From positions 1-64,000 of IMG/VR virus record IMGVR_UViG_3300040801_004034: a stretch of DNA of 64,000 bases. One strand, written 5' to 3'. The notes below the pieces were generated by a model. It ran no database searches and was not told where the DNA came from. It worked only from the letters and a program-made list of their open reading frames with translations. Position numbers and translations under genes: made by a program. Shown piece by piece: positions 1-10,127 of the stretch. How positions within the stretch are numbered: the stretch's first letter is position 1; each line of letters starts with the position of its first letter. This DNA is from a virus.

Positions 1-1
1 A

Positions 2-103
2 CTAAACGTCCCTATAGGAGACACAACTTGGGATGCTCTAATCGCAGCAAGTCCAACAACCTATCAAGGAAACGCCAACGTCACTGTTGTTGCAACACTA
101 TGA
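2..103 (+). CDS. 3' end of a plus-strand gene, probably virion protein (partial)
   Basis: An open frame enters from the left edge and ends with TGA at 101-103, giving 33 residues ending in VTVVATL. The Thr, Ala and Val-rich, strand-like composition resembles the fibre-type proteins elsewhere in the window, but no domain can be recognised. It converges on the glycosyltransferase gene that ends 30 bp downstream. Confidence 0.5.
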   Translation, partial: LNVPIGDTTWDALIAASPTTYQGNANVTVVATL

Positions 104-132
104 GTAAAGTAATACATAGGCATCCGCACTGG

Positions 133-1050
133 CTATACCAGGTTAGTCGCAGATGTAAGCTGATCGTATAGAGTCTGTAGATCAAATACATCCATACTTT
201 CATACGGAAATTCATGCTCTGGTCCAGTAAACTCATAGTCGAAAAATAAACTATCAATACCATGAGCTCCTTTACCTTTTGATCTCACCGGTAAGTTAGG
301 TAATACATTGTTATGCATTTCATATCCGAACACATCTGGACTAGTACCTATCCAGCAAACTGTACTTGGCAACTGTAATGCTGCTGCACCATGTTGTAAG
401 CAACTGTCTATTAATAGTCTCTTTGAGGATACAGTGAGTAACCCTAACAGCGTACGTTTGTTCGGAACGTCATTTACCCACTCAGCTCCTTGAAGCTTCT
501 GACAGTTAGGTCGTGATACTTGCATCACTGTAAAATGTTTTAAAAGTTCATTCGTTAAAATTTGAGCTTGTTCAAACGGAAAATCTCGTGTCCAGCAATA
601 ATCTTTTTCGTTCTCATATGAACCACCATTTGTCTGAAACAGCAAAATTGGTTTATCTTTATCATTAGCTACACGTTTGTATGCATGAAGCTCATTAGGT
701 GTAAAAAACAGTTCAGGTAACTGATTATTGTATTCTAGATCATGTATGTTGTACCATGACTTAATTACGTGCTGTTTACCATATAAATGGTCAGTGTGAT
801 AATATGGTTCACCTTTGAGAATAATTGTGTCTCTGTTTTCAATATAGTCTTTATAAAAATATGGTGTCAAGCCTGTCTTGTATGCTCTATCAACATGCGG
901 GTTATTTACAAATACTTCTACCCAAGTACACACCACAATAAGTTTTCTATCAGGATACTTAGCTTTAATACCAGGCAACAGAGCAGTCGATGCTATAATC
1001 TTACCTAGACCGCCTTCTGGATTGAAAATTACAAACTGCGTTTTAGCCAT
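133..1050 (-). CDS. Glycosyltransferase family 9-like (heptosyltransferase fold)
   Basis: The 305-residue protein resembles the GT-B fold of ADP-heptose/LPS heptosyltransferases. It begins with a short strand and a glycine-rich turn (FNPEGGLGKI, residues 8-17), matching the N-terminal acceptor domain. The C-terminal half has the segment DSCLQHGAAALQLPSTVCWI followed by GTSP, resembling the GT9 donor-site pattern in which a short Ser/His-Ala-Ala segment precedes a Gly-x-Ser/Thr turn. No signal peptide or membrane segment is seen. It starts 4 bp after the GMP reductase-like gene and is probably cotranscribed with it. A role in modifying host surface sugars or virion glycans is inferred; the actual sugar and acceptor are unknown. 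Confidence 0.7.
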   Translation of the reverse strand: MAKTQFVIFNPEGGLGKIIASTALLPGIKAKYPDRKLIVVCTWVEVFVNNPHVDRAYKTGLTPYFYKDYIENRDTIILKGEPYYHTDHLYGKQHVIKSWYNIHDLEYNNQLPELFFTPNELHAYKRVANDKDKPILLFQTNGGSYENEKDYCWTRDFPFEQAQILTNELLKHFTVMQVSRPNCQKLQGAEWVNDVPNKRTLLGLLTVSSKRLLIDSCLQHGAAALQLPSTVCWIGTSPDVFGYEMHNNVLPNLPVRSKGKGAHGIDSLFFDYEFTGPEHEFPYESMDVFDLQTLYDQLTSATNLV

Positions 1051-1054
1051 ATTT

Positions 1055-2041
1055 TTAATTATTCAGATGAACTGCAAACTCCATGAATGTAAGATCTCTC
1101 ATAGATGAGTAACCACTATAACTCACGCATGATTGAATAGCTTGTTCAATTTTATCATAGTATGCAGCATAGGTCAATTCGGACATACGAAGGTTAACCG
1201 ATTTACCTTCAACATAGCTACCATGCCCTTTATTCTTTTCAGATGCACTACCATAGAATTCTTTCCAGTGAGTATAAATACCTGCAGTAGGATCCTCAAG
1301 TTGTTTAAAACATCTTGCTGGACTGTCTTTCAGCTTTGCGAACTCACTGCCGATCATTACCATTGTTGCACCACCTACAAGAGCTTTACACACATCACCA
1401 GGTTCTCTAATTTGCCCATCAGCTATAATTGGTATATCAAGTTTTGGATCTTCAAAACAATCTCTAACAATCGAGAACATAGGTGATCCAACCCCTGTTG
1501 TATTATATGTTGTACAACTCTTTCCCATACTAAGCCCAACTTTAACAGCATCTACGCCCCATTCTTGTAATCGTAAGGCACCGTCTACCGTACCAACATT
1601 ACCAGCAATGATTTTCGTATTCGGTAAATGTTTCTTGATATGTATGATCATATTTTTGACCAATACATGATCACCATGTGCTACATCAATTGTAATGCAA
1701 TTGATCTTGTCTTTATCAAGCATGGTAACAATCTTGATGTCCTGATTGTTTACACCTAAGCTTATTGATTTATACATATCTGGATGTTCATCATTTACCC
1801 AATCAAGAATTTTTTTGTACGGGTAAAATCTATGTAGTATGTAAAAATAATTACTATATGCTAGTCTTTCAGCTGTTTGAAAATCAACACAGCACTTCAT
1901 GTTAGCTGGTATGATACAACTTTTGAATTTCTTATCTAGGAACTTAACACTTGTGTCAATTTTTGATCTACTTACACATGTACTATATGCGGGTTGTAAT
2001 ACAATGTCTTTGTATGAATATAATGTTTTAAGCGTTTTCAT
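1055..2041 (-). CDS. guaC: GMP reductase-like / IMP dehydrogenase family enzyme
   Basis: This is a TIM-barrel enzyme of the IMPDH/GMPR family. The catalytic-cysteine loop reads VGLSMGKSCTTYNTTGVG, close to the GMP reductase loop. Other family signatures are IIAGNVGT, IPIIADGQIREPGDVCKAL and a GGATMVMIGSEFA phosphate-binding segment. The flap has FYGSAS and an EGK motif, as in GMP reductase rather than IMPDH, and no CBS domains are present. The family reaction is NADPH-dependent deamination of GMP to IMP. ATG at 2041 is preferred; an in-frame ATG at 2062 would add seven residues and lengthen the overlap with the upstream gene. It is intact, whereas related phages are reported to have IMPDH genes fractured by split inteins. 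Confidence 0.8.
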   Translation of the reverse strand: MKTLKTLYSYKDIVLQPAYSTCVSRSKIDTSVKFLDKKFKSCIIPANMKCCVDFQTAERLAYSNYFYILHRFYPYKKILDWVNDEHPDMYKSISLGVNNQDIKIVTMLDKDKINCITIDVAHGDHVLVKNMIIHIKKHLPNTKIIAGNVGTVDGALRLQEWGVDAVKVGLSMGKSCTTYNTTGVGSPMFSIVRDCFEDPKLDIPIIADGQIREPGDVCKALVGGATMVMIGSEFAKLKDSPARCFKQLEDPTAGIYTHWKEFYGSASEKNKGHGSYVEGKSVNLRMSELTYAAYYDKIEQAIQSCVSYSGYSSMRDLTFMEFAVHLNN

Positions 2042-2246
2042 TTTTAATCTTTTCGTATGCACTTAACATTGCTGCTCGTGGATTTTGTGTTTTAACAAAC
2101 TCATTATAATGAGTTACATATTCTTTACCAATACCAAGACCAGTAACTGTTTGCATTATCGTCTCAATTAGCTGCTTGTCTGTTTTTTTACATTGTACTC
2201 TCAAATAAGTGTACAGTTGATCACATGTTTTAAATTCTCGCATCAT
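2028..2246 (-). CDS. Small hypothetical protein
   Basis: This encodes 71-72 mostly helical, Lys-rich residues with no recognised domain. Two ATG codons are adjacent (2246 and 2243). It overlaps the start of the GMP reductase-like gene by about 14 bp, which suggests translational coupling. A TATAAT hexamer at 2251-2256 lies 4-7 nt upstream, so it is probably the first gene of a short minus-strand operon running through the glycosyltransferase. Confidence 0.6.
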   Translation of the reverse strand: MMREFKTCDQLYTYLRVQCKKTDKQLIETIMQTVTGLGIGKEYVTHYNEFVKTQNPRAAMLSAYEKIKNENA

Positions 2247-2250
2247 TCAA

Positions 2251-2278
2251 ATTATAGCTGTTGTTTCCGAATAGTCCA
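2251..2278 (-). promoter_or_regulatory. Candidate sigma70-type promoter for the GMP reductase operon
   Basis: On the minus strand TATAAT (2256-2251) is preceded 16 bp upstream by TGGACT (2278-2273). The second ATG lies 7 nt after TATAAT. The layout parallels the better early promoters at gp44, dUTPase and gp32, but the -35 match is only 4 of 6. Confidence 0.4.
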
Positions 2279-2296
2279 TCTTAAATATTATAAACA

Positions 2297-3028
2297 ATGG
2301 CGACAAACACAAAATTAAATGATACATTCTGTAATAGAATAATCTATAATACATCATTTTCCCCAAAAGATGATATGTATATTTCATTCAGACTTGCATT
2401 TGATTATAATGCACTGGTTGATGAACAGAACCAATTCCAAATTCTTTCTGAAGAAGGTCAGGTATTTTACTTAGAGAATTTCTTTGATGCACGAACAGGA
2501 TTCATGATCTTTCTAGTAGATGGTTCATACCCGATTGATGAAATCAATGGAGAACCTGGGATCGGTTATTGTCTAGCTGCTACATTATCCTCAGCATTCA
2601 CAGAAGTGTCGCGACATATTATGTCGCTTGCATTTGATATAAACGGATTGTATGGTCAAAACGATACTTTTAAAAATTCTAACTCGTCTGGTACTACAAC
2701 ACCTGTCCAAAAATCTGTGACGATACGTCAGAAGACATTACAATCAGATTATATGTTTGTAACAAGTAAATCAATTGATACATTTTTTGAAGATATTACA
2801 CAAACAGAAAGTACATATGTTGATGTCCGTATAAGATTTAAAGACTTTTTAAACACCATTTATGTTGATCTTAGGTTACCAGATGAACTGGATTACAAAA
2901 ATGTATTTAAAGAGCGTACAGGATTTAACATTAACATTCTACCTACGAGAGTTAAACCAGGTTTATCGTATTCAGGTAATCTACCATTGTTTATACGCGA
3001 CTTAACGTATAGCGGAACAACTATTTAA
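2297..3028 (+). CDS. Hypothetical virion-associated protein
   Basis: The 243-residue protein lacks cysteine-rich or catalytic motifs. It has mixed strand-rich sequence with a Ser/Asn/Thr-rich linker near residues 125-135 (SNSSGTTT), typical of phage structural proteins. CTTAAATA at 2280-2287 is 9 nt before the ATG, a slightly wider late-type arrangement than elsewhere. It is a single plus-strand gene facing a minus-strand fibre cluster, and its stop overlaps the end of the convergent S74 fibre gene by 4 bp. Function unknown. Confidence 0.7.
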   Translation: MATNTKLNDTFCNRIIYNTSFSPKDDMYISFRLAFDYNALVDEQNQFQILSEEGQVFYLENFFDARTGFMIFLVDGSYPIDEINGEPGIGYCLAATLSSAFTEVSRHIMSLAFDINGLYGQNDTFKNSNSSGTTTPVQKSVTIRQKTLQSDYMFVTSKSIDTFFEDITQTESTYVDVRIRFKDFLNTIYVDLRLPDELDYKNVFKERTGFNINILPTRVKPGLSYSGNLPLFIRDLTYSGTTI

Positions 3029-3831
3029 CTTTCAAGCTGCTCGATTCTTTTTGTAAGAGCTTTTACCTGCTCGACAAGAATTGGTATAACTTGAATATAA
3101 TCAATACCAAGCATTCCGTTGCTGTTTGTACTAACTGCTTCAGGTAGTATTTTTTGGACTTCTTGTGCTATAAAACCATATGACTGTCCCCGTCTTACAG
3201 CTTTATCATTCCATTCAAATGAAACACCGCTCAAATTACTTATTATGCTATTTGGATCAGAGATTGTTTCGATATTATTTTTAAGTCTACTATCTGAGCT
3301 ATAAAAAGCAACAATATCATTACATGAAATTATTGTATCTTCAGCTAAGATCGTACCATCAACTGCAAAATTCGTTTTACCTGTTAATGATTGTATACTT
3401 ATTGTACTCGCAGTCGGTGCAGTAAATGTCAGAGTACCACTTGCAGGGGTAGTGGCAAAAGGATTCCATGCATTGGTCGATTTACTTACTGTATGCGACC
3501 CGATAGACAATCCAGTATTTTGAACTACTAATGAAGCTGATGTTACTGAACCTGCAACAGCTGCGTTTGACAACACATCAAGCGATAGCATTGTCGCTGT
3601 TTTTGAAAATGAAGCATTATCTGAAACGTTAAGTGTGCTACCAATACTTGTAGCACCGGTCGTATTAAATGTACCGCTTACTGTAGCAGAGTTCGTACTC
3701 AAACTAAGAGCTGACGGACACCCAAGACCACTTGTTATGGGTTTTAAACTACTATCAATACTTGCGTTATCATCTGTCTTAAGCAGACCGTCATATGTAT
3801 TGTTAATTTGTTTTCCTTCGAGTGTTGCCAT
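3025..3831 (-). CDS. Tail fibre with C-terminal S74 chaperone domain
   Basis: This 268-residue protein has a Ser/Thr/Ala-rich repetitive shaft and a C-terminal intramolecular chaperone of the peptidase S74 (endosialidase chaperone) family. The hallmark SDSRLKNNI occurs near residue 180, followed by YGFIAQEVQKILPEAV and DYIQVIPILVEQVKAL. In this family the domain trimerises the fibre and then cleaves itself off before the Ser-Asp motif. The N-terminus contains TYDGLLKTDDNA, which matches the next gene (SYHGLIKTCDNA), so the two proteins are paralogues that probably attach to the same site. Its ATG shares a base with the upstream gene's stop. Confidence 0.85.
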   Translation of the reverse strand: MATLEGKQINNTYDGLLKTDDNASIDSSLKPITSGLGCPSALSLSTNSATVSGTFNTTGATSIGSTLNVSDNASFSKTATMLSLDVLSNAAVAGSVTSASLVVQNTGLSIGSHTVSKSTNAWNPFATTPASGTLTFTAPTASTISIQSLTGKTNFAVDGTILAEDTIISCNDIVAFYSSDSRLKNNIETISDPNSIISNLSGVSFEWNDKAVRRGQSYGFIAQEVQKILPEAVSTNSNGMLGIDYIQVIPILVEQVKALTKRIEQLES

Positions 3832-4544
3832 TAGATTTGTTCTTTAAGTGTTATGATTTCATTGTTAAGACGTTTTACCTCTTCAATAAGAACTGGTATA
3901 ATTTTTATATAGTCAACAGCAAGATAGCCATTATCACGTTCATGTACAGCTTGCGGGAATACTTTCTGTAACTCCTGTGCCACTACACCAGCTCCTATTT
4001 GATCCACGTATTCTGATTTTTCATTCCATGTGTATATGTAACCGTTTATACCTTCGATAATTTTTTGACTCTCAATAGGTTGTATATTATTTTTAAGTCT
4101 ACCATCTGAAGTATAGAATGCAACAATATCATTACATGAACGTATAGGACCAGTAGCAGTAATACTACCTGATGTCACAATGTTACCAGTATTGGTTATA
4201 GATGAGTTTACTGTTAATGCATTCGCAATTGTTGTTGTTGTCCCAGCTAATGTCGTTGTACCACCTGTTATAGTAACATTAAGCCCGGTTGTAGTAAGAT
4301 TGCTAGAATTAACATTAAATCCGCTCCCTGTAGATAATGATGTACCGATAACAGCTCCATTTGTTGCATTAATATCACCTGTCACGCCTAGACCACCATT
4401 TGGTTGATATATTGTGACTGATGATGAATTACCAAAACCATCTGTCAATAAAATACCACCGCTTGGTATAACTGCGTTATCACAGGTTTTAATAAGCCCG
4501 TGATAACTTTCTTTAATTACTAAATCTGTTAATGCTGTTGCCAT
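3831..4544 (-). CDS. Tail fibre with C-terminal S74 chaperone domain (paralogue)
   Basis: The 237-residue protein is arranged like its neighbour. It has an N-terminal attachment motif (SYHGLIKTCDNA), a Gly/Thr/Ser-rich shaft of short beta repeats (residues about 45-135), and an S74 chaperone starting at TSDGRLKNNI near residue 143. GVVAQELQKVFPQAV follows, and a terminal helix resembles a coiled coil. TAAAAATA, one base off the late octamer, lies 6 nt before the ATG. Two tandem paralogues suggest alternative fibres or a heteromeric fibre. Confidence 0.85.
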   Translation of the reverse strand: MATALTDLVIKESYHGLIKTCDNAVIPSGGILLTDGFGNSSSVTIYQPNGGLGVTGDINATNGAVIGTSLSTGSGFNVNSSNLTTTGLNVTITGGTTTLAGTTTTIANALTVNSSITNTGNIVTSGSITATGPIRSCNDIVAFYTSDGRLKNNIQPIESQKIIEGINGYIYTWNEKSEYVDQIGAGVVAQELQKVFPQAVHERDNGYLAVDYIKIIPVLIEEVKRLNNEIITLKEQI

Positions 4545-4563
4545 AATCTATATTTTTACTTAA

Positions 4564-6438
4564 TCAAAACGATATCTTTCGAGCCTTTGGTATGTTTTCA
4601 TTATTGTAACCTACATCAAGTAAAGCTATAACCTGTTTCTGGTAATTCAACATTGATTCAAACATTCTGTTAAACACTTTTGTTGATGTTGTTTCATTCA
4701 TACCAACGAATAAATTCTTCATAAAACTCTCTGTAACAATTTGTTTATCACCTGCTTTATCAATATATAACAAAGCAAAGAATTCAGGTATTACGTATCT
4801 TCCGTAACTCACATTTACCTTTTTGGATATATTTTGTGTTATCAAATTCATGTTATGTAACATTTTACCCATTGTTTTGTTCAACGTTATGTTATTGAAC
4901 ATATCATCTTGTATCAATACTTCATTTTTAGTGTAAAACGGTAGTGATTTTTCATTAAGAAGGGAGAACTGATCATCTGTTTCATGAAACTGGAGTATAC
5001 GGTTATTGAACATAAATGATATTCTATCGAAATCGTCACCAGTATTTAAAAGTGCCGATGCTTTAAATTGACCAGCTACAGCACTATCAGCTTCCCCCCA
5101 TGTCGGTAATGTATCTCGCCAATCTGTTTCAGTTGTACCCCATACTGTTTCAAGTGCAAAGTTACCACCAATTTTGAAACGAGCAATCAGAATGTTTTTT
5201 CGGTTGAGAAAAAATTTATATAACCCGCTATCTGTTTGAATATAATAAATGTTGCTGTTGTTTTCAGAAAATAGAATATCAACAATAGGTTCGCCTAGGA
5301 ATAAATTATTCTGGAATTTATATCTTTCAACTTCATCCATTGTATCGGTATCAAGCACAACAATAATATTCTGATCTGTTGCAACATATAAATAATTGTT
5401 ATTGATATTGTATGATATTGCTAATACTGTGTTAGTCGTAAAAAATGTCGTGTTTAAATACTTCGATCTATATAATAGTTCACTCGTGAATTTTTTAATC
5501 GATTTCTCACCGCTATCAAAAACAAACACACTACTGTTACCATACTCAATAAATGATATTTGTTCGAAATTCGTATCGTCAATTCCTGTATTACCAATTG
5601 TATCAATCAGTGAAACTGACCTGTCACCTGTTCGATCTTGCGATGTAATATTACCAATATAAATACTATAAAGTTGATTGTTTATTTCATCAGACACATA
5701 TAGTATATCTTTCCGATTTGTAGTAATGGATTTAATACTACTGAACTTGTTAGCATCAAAATTACCAACCCCTGATACAGGCGGGAATGCAGTAATGCTA
5801 TCAAAGTCAGAACCTGTTTCTGCTTGTAACGTTGCATATGATTTATCTGTAACAATAAAAAATATCGAACTTGATACAGACAATATAAATGTTAGAAAAT
5901 CATTATTTCTATTCTGTAATGTTTCAATTTTGATAGTATCTAATGCATCATCTGAAAAAGCTGGATCAAACGAACTTAATGCAAATTGACTACTTGATCC
6001 ATCAATTGCTGGCTCCAAATAGTTATTGTCTGTCCAAACAAGATCTCCATTTAACCCTGATACACCAAGTTGTGCTACAAAACCTACCGGTGCAAGAGGT
6101 GTTATAATCTGTGAATATCTGTATATGTCAATAAAGTTATCATAGAGATTTTCAAGTTTGGTGTTGATTGAGTTTTTATTTATAATTTCATTTGGTTGAA
6201 ATTTCACATCACCAATATCATATTTGAACGAAAACACATCTAACACAGAACGATCAAAGAAAGTTTCAGACAAATTTATCTCATTATCGATAACTTCCGT
6301 CGGTCTTAGAGATATTTCTTGATTGAATCTACCTTGATATGCATTATTATCAAGCACGTTGTAATATCCGACATAGTCACTGCCTGTAAGTACGAACTCA
6401 CCACCGGTTGTGTATTTGTATTTGTAAGGTAATGCCAT
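4564..6438 (-). CDS. Large structural protein, possible beta-propeller
   Basis: The 624-residue protein is rich in Asn, Thr and aromatic strands. The middle part (about residues 150-420) contains repeated strand-turn units such as ILYVSDEINNQLYSIYIG and YLYVATDQNIIVVLDTDT, reminiscent of beta-propeller blades. The C-terminal 150 residues look more helical. It lies between the S74 fibres and a 1,220-residue baseplate-like protein in one minus-strand run, so it is probably a baseplate or fibre-network component. No specific T4 equivalent is recognised. TTTAAATA lies 11 nt before the ATG. Confidence 0.7.
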   Translation of the reverse strand: MALPYKYKYTTGGEFVLTGSDYVGYYNVLDNNAYQGRFNQEISLRPTEVIDNEINLSETFFDRSVLDVFSFKYDIGDVKFQPNEIINKNSINTKLENLYDNFIDIYRYSQIITPLAPVGFVAQLGVSGLNGDLVWTDNNYLEPAIDGSSSQFALSSFDPAFSDDALDTIKIETLQNRNNDFLTFILSVSSSIFFIVTDKSYATLQAETGSDFDSITAFPPVSGVGNFDANKFSSIKSITTNRKDILYVSDEINNQLYSIYIGNITSQDRTGDRSVSLIDTIGNTGIDDTNFEQISFIEYGNSSVFVFDSGEKSIKKFTSELLYRSKYLNTTFFTTNTVLAISYNINNNYLYVATDQNIIVVLDTDTMDEVERYKFQNNLFLGEPIVDILFSENNSNIYYIQTDSGLYKFFLNRKNILIARFKIGGNFALETVWGTTETDWRDTLPTWGEADSAVAGQFKASALLNTGDDFDRISFMFNNRILQFHETDDQFSLLNEKSLPFYTKNEVLIQDDMFNNITLNKTMGKMLHNMNLITQNISKKVNVSYGRYVIPEFFALLYIDKAGDKQIVTESFMKNLFVGMNETTSTKVFNRMFESMLNYQKQVIALLDVGYNNENIPKARKISF

Positions 6439-6457
6439 TTCTATATAGTTATTTAAA

Positions 6458-9400
6458 CTACGGGTTGTATGTTACAACATCACCATTGTGAATAACGATA
6501 CCGTCCTGATAGAAAACAACATTTGGATCATCAACAGGGTTAGCTGCAATAATATCAGATTCAATTGTTGATACACCATCAGTCTGAATAGTATCATCGA
6601 TGAACTCAAAAACAATATTACCGATCTGAATATTACTGTTAGCTCTAATTTGTTCGGTGAGGTACGCTTTTAACTGTTCTCTTGTTGCAGCATCAACATT
6701 TGAACGTTTGATATATATTTTAAGATCATTATTTTTAAATCCTGGTATATTATAATTGTAAAGATTACTGATTTGTTCAATATTATTACGTGTACCGGAT
6801 GGTATATCAAAGTTAATATCATCAATTCTTGTTTGTGCTAAATGTTTAAATAGAATCATATCATCTGATAATGTTCTATCATATAATGCGATATCGGATA
6901 TTGAACCATTATCACCGTAAAAGTGACTATTGTTAACAAATTTAGTAACAGGGTCATTTTTTATAGTTGGTACATTAAAGAATATATCCGGTGTGATTAT
7001 TCTATTCATTGAGAATAAATTAGGTGAGAATGATACTGTACCTAGTTTATATGTATCTTTATAAACATCTATTGTACCGTCGTTGATGTTAAAGTTAAAT
7101 GTAAACATCGAGCTTGTCTCTACTTCACCGAGCGGTAAAAGCAATTCGAGACCGTTTTGATCACCAGCACTCTCAACAGAGAACTGGGCATCCCAATAAC
7201 CGAACCCGTCTAGATCACCAGCTGTGAGTTCAGCCGGAGATGCTGAAAACTGAAACGTTGCTGTATTCCATAGAACGGTTATAAGTTCCGCCGATACAAA
7301 ATTATCAATATTCAATCTAAAATATAACTTATTCTGATAGTCTTTATATTTCTGTTCTATGTTATAAAAACCAACAGGGTTCTCAAAGAACTCTGGTAAA
7401 GCAGAATAACTTGTCTGTATTGTTGATAGCTGACCAGTTTCGAGATTAATTCTGTCAATGATTAGTTGATTCAAACTATTCGTTGAGAAGCTAAGAGCAT
7501 TGATACCTGTTTCATCTTTAATAAAATCGATATGCTTACCAGAAACAGCTGAAACAGATAAGTTGAATGATGATAAATAATCGCGTTCAGATGAGAATAC
7601 ATCTAGCTGCCCGGTACTTAATGATCCTGTTCGTGAATATGATTGTATAAACAGTTTATTATCATATGATCCAATACTGTAAATATCCTTTTCAGTAGCT
7701 GATAATGATTGCTGATAAAACCCACCATCTGTCTTACTAAAATAAATCAGCTTTGTATCGTGATATGCATATACATCATCTGTAATAAAATATGGTGTAC
7801 TTGCTGCATTAACACCAGTTAGCGATGTAATACTCACATCAGTCGATATAGGTATAAAACCACTTAACGATGAAAATAATATTTTGTCTGTATATGCTGC
7901 ACTAAGAGGATCTGGTGTGCTACTAAGAGAAAATGAATTCAAATTAAGTGTATAAAGAGCTGATTGTGGTGTTGCAAACGTCACGGCATTGTAACTATGT
8001 ATAACCCGTGACTTGTAACCACCTTGTATGAACGTGTTGTAAACTGAACTTGAATCACTTACCACATCGATAACTTCACCATTAAAGCCAAGCTTTATAA
8101 ATGTTTTAATACTACCTAATTCACCATAAACAACAAAGTCATTTCGCTGATCCAGAAATAGAACATCTATGATTGTATCAACTTGCGGTACTTGAATTGT
8201 TCTTATAAATTCCAATTTTGAATTATAAAAATGTAAATTGGTTGAGTCTGGGATAACAATAAATGGTGTAAAATAGAAGTCGTCCAATACTGCATACCCG
8301 TCGTTGTAATAGTTACCGAATATTTGATAACTTTGGAACGGTTTTGTATTATCGGAGTTTAGCTTAAATGATATGCTGTAATTTCTATTTGTGAGTGTAT
8401 CAAGATCGAATGAATCATAACCGCTTGATGCAAAAACAAGACTGTTTTGTTTTACAGATACCGCACCATCATCAATCGTCTTTACATCAAACGAATCTTT
8501 CAGAAGGAGAGATGATATCGAATCAATCATAGTGTTGATGTATTTATTACCTATACGTTCGTAGAAATATGTACCTTGTGGTTCAAATACCATATTACTC
8601 TTAACATCAAAGAATAATTCATCTTGTAAGCTATTCTGTATTAGATATTGTTCAGCTTGCGAGAGTGTCTCAAACTGTGGTATTTCATTCGATGAAATAG
8701 CATCAATAAAGGTAATTGATGTAGGGTTATAATATCTATCATACCACACACCTGGTTGTGTTTCATCTTCCGTATTTAACCATGAGCATAAAACAGTACC
8801 ATTATTTTCGACGATTGTATCAGGGATACCTTGCTCCTGTAATACAAACACATCATTATCTTGTGTTAGCATATAGGTATTATCTTGAAAGAGCAAATCG
8901 AAATCAATATTCGGATACGGTTCGTTTTTCGTTTTATTGTTATCTAAAAGTTTGAATACTTTATCACTGAAGTATGGACTCTGGCCCCCATATGCACCGC
9001 AATTGACAAGATTGGTGTCATTTATATTAACATGTGAAAAAGGATACAATGTATCTGGTAAAACAAATTTTGTTATTTTATCAGCTTTGAATATATACTC
9101 TTTTGTGTAGAAATTGTAACTGAATGCAAGTGGTTCATTTACAATTTCTCGCGCACCAGCATTTACAATCGATGAATACAATCTTTGATTTTGCGTATGA
9201 TCTGTTTGTAACAGTGGATTTACATAAGCATTGTTTGAAATATGATTACGAAGATTGAAAAACGTCATTTGTGTTTCAAAACCTGTTGTGGTCGGTGTAA
9301 GTGCTTCGTATGGGTAATACACTAGAAAGTTATATTCCTGTTCAATAAGAGTTTCATCTGAAACAGTATATACATTATTGGTTGTATCATAATATACGAA

Positions 9401-10120
9401 GTTATCAGTAAACTTGTTCTCGATTATGAAACCAGGTTGCGGTTCAATCTTTACAAATGCATTATTGATCGCTTGTATAGACGGTGATACACCATAAAGT
9501 CTTCCACTTAAAGGAGATACTATATTAAAGATGCTGCTTATTGTGTTTGTAAACGTTATAATATTACTATCTACATCATACACATAATTGAAAATGTTCT
9601 TACCATCTCTTTTATAAAGAGGATATTGTGATATCTGTACAAACTTAATTTCACCACCAGGTTCTGGTATTACCATTTCTTTTTCCACGAAGTCGAAGAT
9701 CTTAACCTTACATGTCAAATCATCTAAAAAGTCTATAACAACTGTCTCGTTTGCATTAATACTAGACGCAAGTATAACATCGACATCCGCATTCGTATTT
9801 TGCAAACTATAACGTAAAACATTTACTGCGGATGCAGGACTAAGACCAGCAAATGTTAGTGATGTAGATAAATCCTGATTGGCAATATTCTCATTTGTCT
9901 TTTCCTGATCGATAAAATCTTTCGGTTGTTGCTTACCAGTTAAATAGTTAACTGTATAATTTTTTGCAAGAACATCTTTAACATTACCGAGTATATTATA
10001 CACACTGATATTATTACCTTGAATAGTGCGCAACTGAATTTTCTTAAGGATCGAATCAGGATCACTTAATGTAAATTCAACAGGTAGAAGATCGGTATAA
10101 AGTTTCTTTAGTATTGCCAT
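6458..10120 (-). CDS. Very large baseplate/tail structural protein (1,220 residues)
   Basis: This is the largest protein in the window. It is low in Cys and rich in Asn, Thr, Phe and Tyr, consistent with many beta domains. Residues about 950-1090 (VESAGDQNGLELLLPLGEVE, then NINDGTIDVYKDTYKLGTVS) look like a concanavalin/LamG-type sandwich. The C-terminal 100 residues end in helices and strands around YIKRSNVDAATREQLKAYL. Its size and position downstream of gp6 suggest a baseplate wedge role comparable to T4 gp7 or gp10, but homology is not established. The late element CTTAAATA (10128-10135) ends 7 nt before the ATG. Confidence 0.7.
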   Translation of the reverse strand: MAILKKLYTDLLPVEFTLSDPDSILKKIQLRTIQGNNISVYNILGNVKDVLAKNYTVNYLTGKQQPKDFIDQEKTNENIANQDLSTSLTFAGLSPASAVNVLRYSLQNTNADVDVILASSINANETVVIDFLDDLTCKVKIFDFVEKEMVIPEPGGEIKFVQISQYPLYKRDGKNIFNYVYDVDSNIITFTNTISSIFNIVSPLSGRLYGVSPSIQAINNAFVKIEPQPGFIIENKFTDNFVYYDTTNNVYTVSDETLIEQEYNFLVYYPYEALTPTTTGFETQMTFFNLRNHISNNAYVNPLLQTDHTQNQRLYSSIVNAGAREIVNEPLAFSYNFYTKEYIFKADKITKFVLPDTLYPFSHVNINDTNLVNCGAYGGQSPYFSDKVFKLLDNNKTKNEPYPNIDFDLLFQDNTYMLTQDNDVFVLQEQGIPDTIVENNGTVLCSWLNTEDETQPGVWYDRYYNPTSITFIDAISSNEIPQFETLSQAEQYLIQNSLQDELFFDVKSNMVFEPQGTYFYERIGNKYINTMIDSISSLLLKDSFDVKTIDDGAVSVKQNSLVFASSGYDSFDLDTLTNRNYSISFKLNSDNTKPFQSYQIFGNYYNDGYAVLDDFYFTPFIVIPDSTNLHFYNSKLEFIRTIQVPQVDTIIDVLFLDQRNDFVVYGELGSIKTFIKLGFNGEVIDVVSDSSSVYNTFIQGGYKSRVIHSYNAVTFATPQSALYTLNLNSFSLSSTPDPLSAAYTDKILFSSLSGFIPISTDVSITSLTGVNAASTPYFITDDVYAYHDTKLIYFSKTDGGFYQQSLSATEKDIYSIGSYDNKLFIQSYSRTGSLSTGQLDVFSSERDYLSSFNLSVSAVSGKHIDFIKDETGINALSFSTNSLNQLIIDRINLETGQLSTIQTSYSALPEFFENPVGFYNIEQKYKDYQNKLYFRLNIDNFVSAELITVLWNTATFQFSASPAELTAGDLDGFGYWDAQFSVESAGDQNGLELLLPLGEVETSSMFTFNFNINDGTIDVYKDTYKLGTVSFSPNLFSMNRIITPDIFFNVPTIKNDPVTKFVNNSHFYGDNGSISDIALYDRTLSDDMILFKHLAQTRIDDINFDIPSGTRNNIEQISNLYNYNIPGFKNNDLKIYIKRSNVDAATREQLKAYLTEQIRANSNIQIGNIVFEFIDDTIQTDGVSTIESDIIAANPVDDPNVVFYQDGIVIHNGDVVTYNP

Positions 10121-10127
10121 CTATTTT

